Source: Thermoleophilales bacterium
GTDB taxonomy: Bacteria > Actinomycetota > Thermoleophilia > Solirubrobacterales > 70-9
Direction: 5' to 3'
DNA length: 64,000 nucleotides
NCBI GenBank assembly: GCA_020636955.1
Contig: JACJWY010000003.1
Coordinates: 1-64,000 of the forward strand
Each line of letters begins with the position of its first letter. Within the stretch, counting starts at the first letter, position 1. A program made the position numbers and the translations under genes. A model generated the notes under the pieces. The model was not told where the DNA came from and ran no database searches. It saw nothing but the letters and a program-made list of their open reading frames with translations. Of the stretch, positions 59,919 to 64,000 are shown piece by piece.

Positions 59919-60476
59919 TTACTCGCTCAGGACTTCGGACTTGGCTTCCTGCGACAACAGGATCAGGGTCCAGCCGGAGAAGATCAGGTCGATGCCGATC
60001 AGCAGCCCGATCGCCCATTCGGCCGAATTCGGCCAGGAGGCGACGAAAATCAGGCCGATGATCAGCGAAAGGGCGCCGTTGAGCCCGAGCCAGCCGGCCC
60101 CGGGCACCCCCCGCTGGGCAAAGGCGGCAGCGAGACGAACAACTCCGGCAGCCAGGAAGTAGGCGATCAGAATCGCCGTGAAGGCCTTGGCGCTGAGGCT
60201 GGTGTGGGTGACGATTATGAGTCCGGCGATGAGCGATACGAGGGACCAGGCAATCCGGCCGACGACGGCAACCCCGCCCTCCGCCGAAAAAGCCCAAACG
60301 AAAATGAACACCGACGCGATGATGAAGGCCAGGCCGACCAGCAGGGCGAAAGCCTTTCCGACGATGTGGGGCGCGACGACCGCGAAACAGCCGACCAGGA
60401 TCATCAGGATTCCGATCCCGGTGAACATTCCCGACACCCGTTTGACTTCCTTCTCCGGTGTTGCGTTGTATTCCAT
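59919..60476 (-). CDS. HdeD-like (DUF308) membrane protein
   Basis: 185 residues from ATG 60476; the TTG 6 nt earlier is possible. Six helices in three pairs, typical of DUF308/HdeD: GIGILMILVGCFAVVAPHIV, IIASVFIFVWAFSAEGGVAV, SLIAGLIIVTHTSLSAKAFT, IGLLIGIDLIFSGWTLILL. In E. coli HdeD contributes to acid resistance at high cell density. Cytoplasmic tail: SQEAKSEVLSE. Single gene, divergent from the tRNA-Gln. Confidence 0.85.
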   Translation of the reverse strand: MEYNATPEKEVKRVSGMFTGIGILMILVGCFAVVAPHIVGKAFALLVGLAFIIASVFIFVWAFSAEGGVAVVGRIAWSLVSLIAGLIIVTHTSLSAKAFTAILIAYFLAAGVVRLAAAFAQRGVPGAGWLGLNGALSLIIGLIFVASWPNSAEWAIGLLIGIDLIFSGWTLILLSQEAKSEVLSE

Positions 60477-60520
60477 GACCAAAGCCTATCCTCGCCTGCG
60501 GAGGTAGAGTCAACCTCGAT

Positions 60521-60592
60521 TCCGGGGTGGTGTAATCGGTAGCACACCGGGTTTTGGTCCCGGCAGTGGAGGTTCGAGTCCTCCCTCCGGAG
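60521..60592 (+). tRNA. tRNA-Gln (TTG)
   Basis: 72 nt, starts TCCGGGGTGGTGTAATCGG, anticodon loop TTTTGGT (TTG, reads CAA/CAG) between CCGGG and CCCGG, T-arm GGAGGTTCGAGTCCTCC. Acceptor pair U1-A72 as in most bacterial glutamine tRNAs, discriminator G. CCA not encoded. Confidence 0.93.
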
Positions 60593-60613
60593 TCCCTGCA
60601 GAAATCTGCTGAC

Positions 60614-60647
60614 TTGCACATTTCCTGCCGATAGCGCTAATGTGCAA
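60614..60647 (+). promoter_or_regulatory. Promoter with overlapping inverted repeat before the exported hydrolase
   Basis: TTGCAC (60614-60619), an 18-bp spacer and TAATGT (60638-60643). The same segment has perfect 8-bp arms TTGCACAT (60614-60621) and ATGTGCAA (60640-60647), so the core elements lie in the two arms of an inverted repeat. A regulator binding it would cover both -35 and -10. Confidence 0.5.
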
Positions 60648-60689
60648 CCGGTCCGGCCGTCGGCCGGGTGTAAAACCGGGGAGGGTTGA

Positions 60690-63083
60690 ATGATTCGGAG
60701 AGCGGTAGTTCTGGCAGCGCTGGCATTTTTCGGAGCGGTCGGAGTCGCACAGGCAGCACCACCGGCAAGCATCCTCGACGGGCAGATTCCCTGCGGCACC
60801 GTCACCGACGAGGGCTCCGGCGGGGGCATCGTCACCACCTCGCTCGGACAGGTCTGGTGCGGCACCATCCGGCCCAAGGACAACATCAACTCCACCGTCA
60901 CGCCCCCGATCGAAAGTGTGCGGAGCACCGCCAAGACCTTTGACGGGGTCCCGGTCGACATCAACTTCGGCATGCCGGATCCCGGTACCTGGGGACCACC
61001 GCCCTACCCGACCATCATGGGTTTTCACGGTTACGGTGGCTACCGCTTCCGCTTCAAGGACCAGCAGCGCTGGCTCGACAAGGGCTATGCGGTCTACTCG
61101 ATCACCGCACGCGGATTTGACGAGTCCTGCCAGACCGACGACTCCAAGGCCGCTGACCCGGCAGGCTGTGCCAAGGGTTACATCCACCTGATGGACCAGC
61201 GCTACGAGATCCGCGACAGCCAGAACTTCGTTGGCGAACTGGTCGATCAGGGCCTGGTTGACCCCAACCACATCGAGGCCTACGGCACTTCCTACGGCGG
61301 TGGGCACACCCTCTCTCTGGCCGCCCTCAAGGACCGGATGATGCAGCCGGATGGAACCCTGGTCCCCTGGACCAGTCCGAACGGCACCCCGATCAGCATC
61401 GCCGTGGCGGTGGCCCAGGTCCCGCCGACCGAACTGCCGTATGTGTTGGCGCCGAGCGGCGGCGACCTCGACTACATCGCCGACGCCAGCTACAGCTACA
61501 AGACCAACGAAGGAACGCCAAGCCGGGTCGGGATCCTCAAGGAGGGTTGGGCCCAGGGCCTGGCCGCGACCGGGTTCGTGGCGCCGATCGGTACCGACCC
61601 GACTGCCGACATGAACGGCTGGCTGGCCGACTTCGAGGAAGGGGAGCCCTACGACGACAATGCCGCGATCAGGGCCTCGATCGCCGAACTGGAGAAGTAC
61701 CACTCGCCCTACGGGATAGATCACAGCGAGGCTCCGGCACCGATGATCATCAACGCCGGATACCCGGATGACCTGGTCCCGGCCGTGGAGGAGCTCCGCT
61801 ACTACAACCGGACCCGTTCCGAATATCCGGACCAGCCGATCACCCTCTTTTTCGGATCGCTCGGCCATCCCCGCGGCCAGACCCAGGCCAATGTGTCCGC
61901 TGCGTTCAGGACCAAGGAAAACGAGTGGACCGACTATTACCTCGGCGGGCAGGGCACCAAGCCGCCTTCCGAGGTGATCTCCTACACGCAGACCTGTCCG
62001 GCGGACACCGACGGAGGTGGCCCCTACGTGGCCAGTGACTGGGCTTCACTTTCCCCGGGCGAGATTCGCCTCGAGGATCCGACCGCCCAGATAATTGGTG
62101 CCGATGGTGGCACCCCGTCGATCGCCAGCGCCTGGAACGGCGTCTTTGCGGGTCAGAACCCCTGCAGCGCCCAGTCCGGCGCGAAGGAGCCCGGCTCTGC
62201 GAACTGGGATCTGGCTCCGGCGCCGGCGGCCGGATACACGCTCCAGGGGTCACCGACCGTGGACGCCGACATCGATCTGGGCGATTCTCCGAACTCGGAG
62301 ATCGCCGCCCGCCTGGTTGACCTGAGCCCGGACGGGGCTACCAAGACCCTGATCGCGCGAGGGGTATACAGGCCCTGGCCGACCGGCGTCCAGGTGTTCC
62401 AGCTCCACCCCAACGCCTGGAAGGTCGAGGCCGGACATGTGCTGCGGCTCGAGTTGCTGCCAAAGGATGCCTCCGCGCCGGCGGGCTCCCTGCTGGTCAA
62501 CTCGTTCCGGCCCGCTGACGGCCAGGGGGAAATCACGGTCAAAGACATGGACCTGCGCATTCCGGTGATCGAATCACCCGGCGCCCTCGACGGACTGGTC
62601 CAGGCGCCCGCGAAGAAGGTGCTCCCCGACCGGGCCGGCGTGAAGCTCGCCCCCGGATATTCGGCGATCGGTTCCCTGACCATCGATTCGACGCTGAAGG
62701 CGGGCTCGAAGGGCACCGTGAAGGGCAAGACCCTGAAGATCAGCTTGCGCTGCCCGGCCAGCTACACCAACATCTGCCCGAACCGGAACGTGACCATCAA
62801 GGGTGCCCCGAAGAAGGGCAAGAAGGGCAAGGGCACGAAGATCGCCTCCGGTAACGCGATCAAGGTCAGTGGCGGCAAGTCCCGCCAGGTCAGCCTGAAA
62901 CTGACCGGGAAGGGCCGCAAGCTCTTCCGGGACACGAAGAAACGAAAGGTCGTTCGCAAGCACGGACGCAAGAAGGTCAAGTACGTCAAGGTCAAGGGCC
63001 TGAAGTCACTCAGGGTGGCGGTGCTGATCGACGGCAAGCGCTTCGGGTACGCAACCGTGAAAAGAACCGGGAAGGTTCGATGA
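60690..63083 (+). CDS. Exported alpha/beta hydrolase with X-Pro-peptidase-like C-terminal domain, copy 1
   Basis: 797 residues, ATG preceded by GGGGAGGGTTGA. Signal peptide MIRRAVVLAALAFFGAVGVA with cleavage near AQA. Hydrolase core (about 80-420): YPTIMGFHGYGGYRFRFKDQ, SITARGFDESCQTDD, nucleophile elbow HIEAYGTSYGGGHTL (GxSxGG), and MIINAGYPDDLVP as acid-base region. C-terminal half: jelly-roll-like part (LGDSPNSEIAARLVDLSPDG, GVYRPWPTGVQVFQLHPNAW) as in CocE/PepX acyl-transferring peptidases, then about 150 residues of Lys/Gly/Val-rich Ig-like sequence (KISLRCPASYTNICPNRNVT). Likely a cell-wall-attached esterase or peptidase; substrate unknown. Its paralogue follows. Confidence 0.85.
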   Translation: MIRRAVVLAALAFFGAVGVAQAAPPASILDGQIPCGTVTDEGSGGGIVTTSLGQVWCGTIRPKDNINSTVTPPIESVRSTAKTFDGVPVDINFGMPDPGTWGPPPYPTIMGFHGYGGYRFRFKDQQRWLDKGYAVYSITARGFDESCQTDDSKAADPAGCAKGYIHLMDQRYEIRDSQNFVGELVDQGLVDPNHIEAYGTSYGGGHTLSLAALKDRMMQPDGTLVPWTSPNGTPISIAVAVAQVPPTELPYVLAPSGGDLDYIADASYSYKTNEGTPSRVGILKEGWAQGLAATGFVAPIGTDPTADMNGWLADFEEGEPYDDNAAIRASIAELEKYHSPYGIDHSEAPAPMIINAGYPDDLVPAVEELRYYNRTRSEYPDQPITLFFGSLGHPRGQTQANVSAAFRTKENEWTDYYLGGQGTKPPSEVISYTQTCPADTDGGGPYVASDWASLSPGEIRLEDPTAQIIGADGGTPSIASAWNGVFAGQNPCSAQSGAKEPGSANWDLAPAPAAGYTLQGSPTVDADIDLGDSPNSEIAARLVDLSPDGATKTLIARGVYRPWPTGVQVFQLHPNAWKVEAGHVLRLELLPKDASAPAGSLLVNSFRPADGQGEITVKDMDLRIPVIESPGALDGLVQAPAKKVLPDRAGVKLAPGYSAIGSLTIDSTLKAGSKGTVKGKTLKISLRCPASYTNICPNRNVTIKGAPKKGKKGKGTKIASGNAIKVSGGKSRQVSLKLTGKGRKLFRDTKKRKVVRKHGRKKVKYVKVKGLKSLRVAVLIDGKRFGYATVKRTGKVR

Positions 63084-63193
63084 ATGGCGACACCCGGCCT
63101 TCGCAACTTGTCGCGGAAATAGACGTTCTATAGAGTGGCCAGGCTCCGGGCAGTCGTCCGGCGCAGGGAAAACAGGAGAGAACCGGAGAATTC

Positions 63194-64000
63194 ATGCGCA
63201 CGCTTGCAGTACTTCTTGCCCTCTTGGGCAGTCTTTTTGTCGTGTCCACCGCCCAGGCGGCACCCACATCAGTCTTCGACGGTGCGGTGTCCTGCACCAC
63301 CCAGGGTCCAGGTGACAACGAAGGCCAGACCTGGTGCGGCAGCGGCAAGTACAACCAGAACGCCGACATCCGCAGCACGGTCAAGTCATTCGACGGGGTG
63401 CCGGTCGACGTGAACGTCGCCTTCCCCGATGAAGCCACGTCCGGGACCGGCCCCTACCCGCTCGTCTACATGTTCCACGGATACGGCGGCGGCAAGGTGA
63501 ACTTCTCCGGCATGCAGCATTGGCTGGACAAGGGATACGCCGTTTTCTCCCAGACCAACCGCGGTTTCCACGAGTCCTGCGGCACCGCCACTTCGAAGGT
63601 CGCCGACCCTGTTTGCGGCACCAAGGGCTTCGTCCGGCTGGACGACAGCCGCTATGAAGTCCGCGACGCCCAGCTCTTCGCGGGCATGCTTGTCGACGAG
63701 GGCCTCGTCCTCCCGACCAAGATCGCCGCGACCGGTGGCAGCTACGGCGGTGGCATGTCAATGGCTCTCGCCGCCCTGAAGGACCGGGTCATGCTCCCGG
63801 ACGGCACCTACGAGCAGTGGAAGAGCCCTGACGGCACTCCGATGAGCCTGGCCGTTGCGATCCCGGACATTCCGTGGACCGACCTCGCTTATTCGCTGGT
63901 CCCCAACGGCAGCAACATCGACTACATCAAGGATGCTTCCTACTACGGCCCCTTCGGCGTGATGAAGCAGTCCTACGTGAACGGCCTCTACCTGAGTGGT
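63194..64000 (+). CDS. Exported alpha/beta hydrolase, copy 2 (cut by window end)
   Basis: 269 codons from ATG 63194 to the window edge, no stop. Signal peptide MRTLAVLLALLGSLFVVSTA, AQAAP cleavage. The same core as copy 1: VSCTTQGPGDNEGQTWCG, FDGVPVDVNVAFPDE, YPLVYMFHGYGGGKVNFSGM, TNRGFHESCGTATSKVADPV and the elbow IAATGGSYGGGMSMALAAL (GxSxGG). WTDLAYSLVPNGSNIDYIKD aligns with PTELPYVLAPSGG in copy 1. A tandem paralogue 110 bp downstream of copy 1. The part seen is intact. Confidence 0.85.
   Translation, partial: MRTLAVLLALLGSLFVVSTAQAAPTSVFDGAVSCTTQGPGDNEGQTWCGSGKYNQNADIRSTVKSFDGVPVDVNVAFPDEATSGTGPYPLVYMFHGYGGGKVNFSGMQHWLDKGYAVFSQTNRGFHESCGTATSKVADPVCGTKGFVRLDDSRYEVRDAQLFAGMLVDEGLVLPTKIAATGGSYGGGMSMALAALKDRVMLPDGTYEQWKSPDGTPMSLAVAIPDIPWTDLAYSLVPNGSNIDYIKDASYYGPFGVMKQSYVNGLYLSG

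Overview
The window is high-GC bacterial chromosome. It reads as an actinobacterium of the class Thermoleophilia (Solirubrobacterales-like). The inference rests on GC-rich coding with many GTG and TTG starts; an actinobacterial core block (glmU-prs, rplY-pth, mfd, mazG, eno, ftsB, ppx); a csrA gene, which is uncommon in actinobacteria; exported proteins ending in Arg/Lys/Val-rich Ig-like repeats; and ZAS-tailed ECF sigma and SARP-type regulators. I saw no plasmid, phage, IS or CRISPR signature. No gene-free stretch exceeds about 300 bases.

Region by region: 1-4.8 kb has the 5' part of an FMN glutamate-synthase-like gene, a small membrane protein, a pore protein carrying two RCK domains, a DUF389 protein and a methyltransferase. 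4.9-15.2 kb is accessory: an exported PD40 propeller protein and a convergent TetR gene, both with broken frames; a TetR plus glycosyltransferase operon; an exported GH5 (endoglycoceramidase-like) hydrolase; an exported unknown protein divergent from another TetR gene; an M23 peptidase; and a GAP-family protein. 15.4-25.5 kb has two paralogous membrane proteins, a PIN/Phd toxin-antitoxin pair with a palindromic operator, initiator tRNA-Met, two DHA2 drug exporters (one under a BlaI/MecI-type operator), an SDR, ppx and tRNA-Leu. 25.6-32 kb has an ECF sigma factor with ZAS, hydrophobic and Pro/Thr tail segments, a UPF0173 hydrolase, a rhomboid-like pseudoprotease, class I aldolase, csrA, and a divergent HTH/acidic/Arg-rich protein.

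32-41.4 kb is a minus-strand housekeeping run: mfd, a SurA/PpiC-like foldase, mazG, eno, ftsB, a GT-C membrane enzyme and a small unknown gene. 41.5-50.1 kb holds two adjacent SARP-AAA-TPR regulators of about 1,190 residues, divergent from a flavin oxidoreductase. The shared promoter region carries TTGCG repeats spaced 11 and 22 bp, the spacing expected of SARP sites. 50.2-60.5 kb returns to core genes: enoyl-CoA hydratase, pth (apparently starting at CTG), rplY, an ABC1 kinase, DUF6159, GDPD, ilvD, prs, glmU and an HdeD-like protein. 60.5-64 kb has tRNA-Gln and two tandem exported alpha/beta hydrolases, the second cut by the window end.

The strongest candidates for new biology are the SARP pair with its oxidoreductase, the membrane-tail ECF sigma factor, the BlaI-type operator on the exporter operon, and the csrA-divergent HTH/Arg-rich protein.
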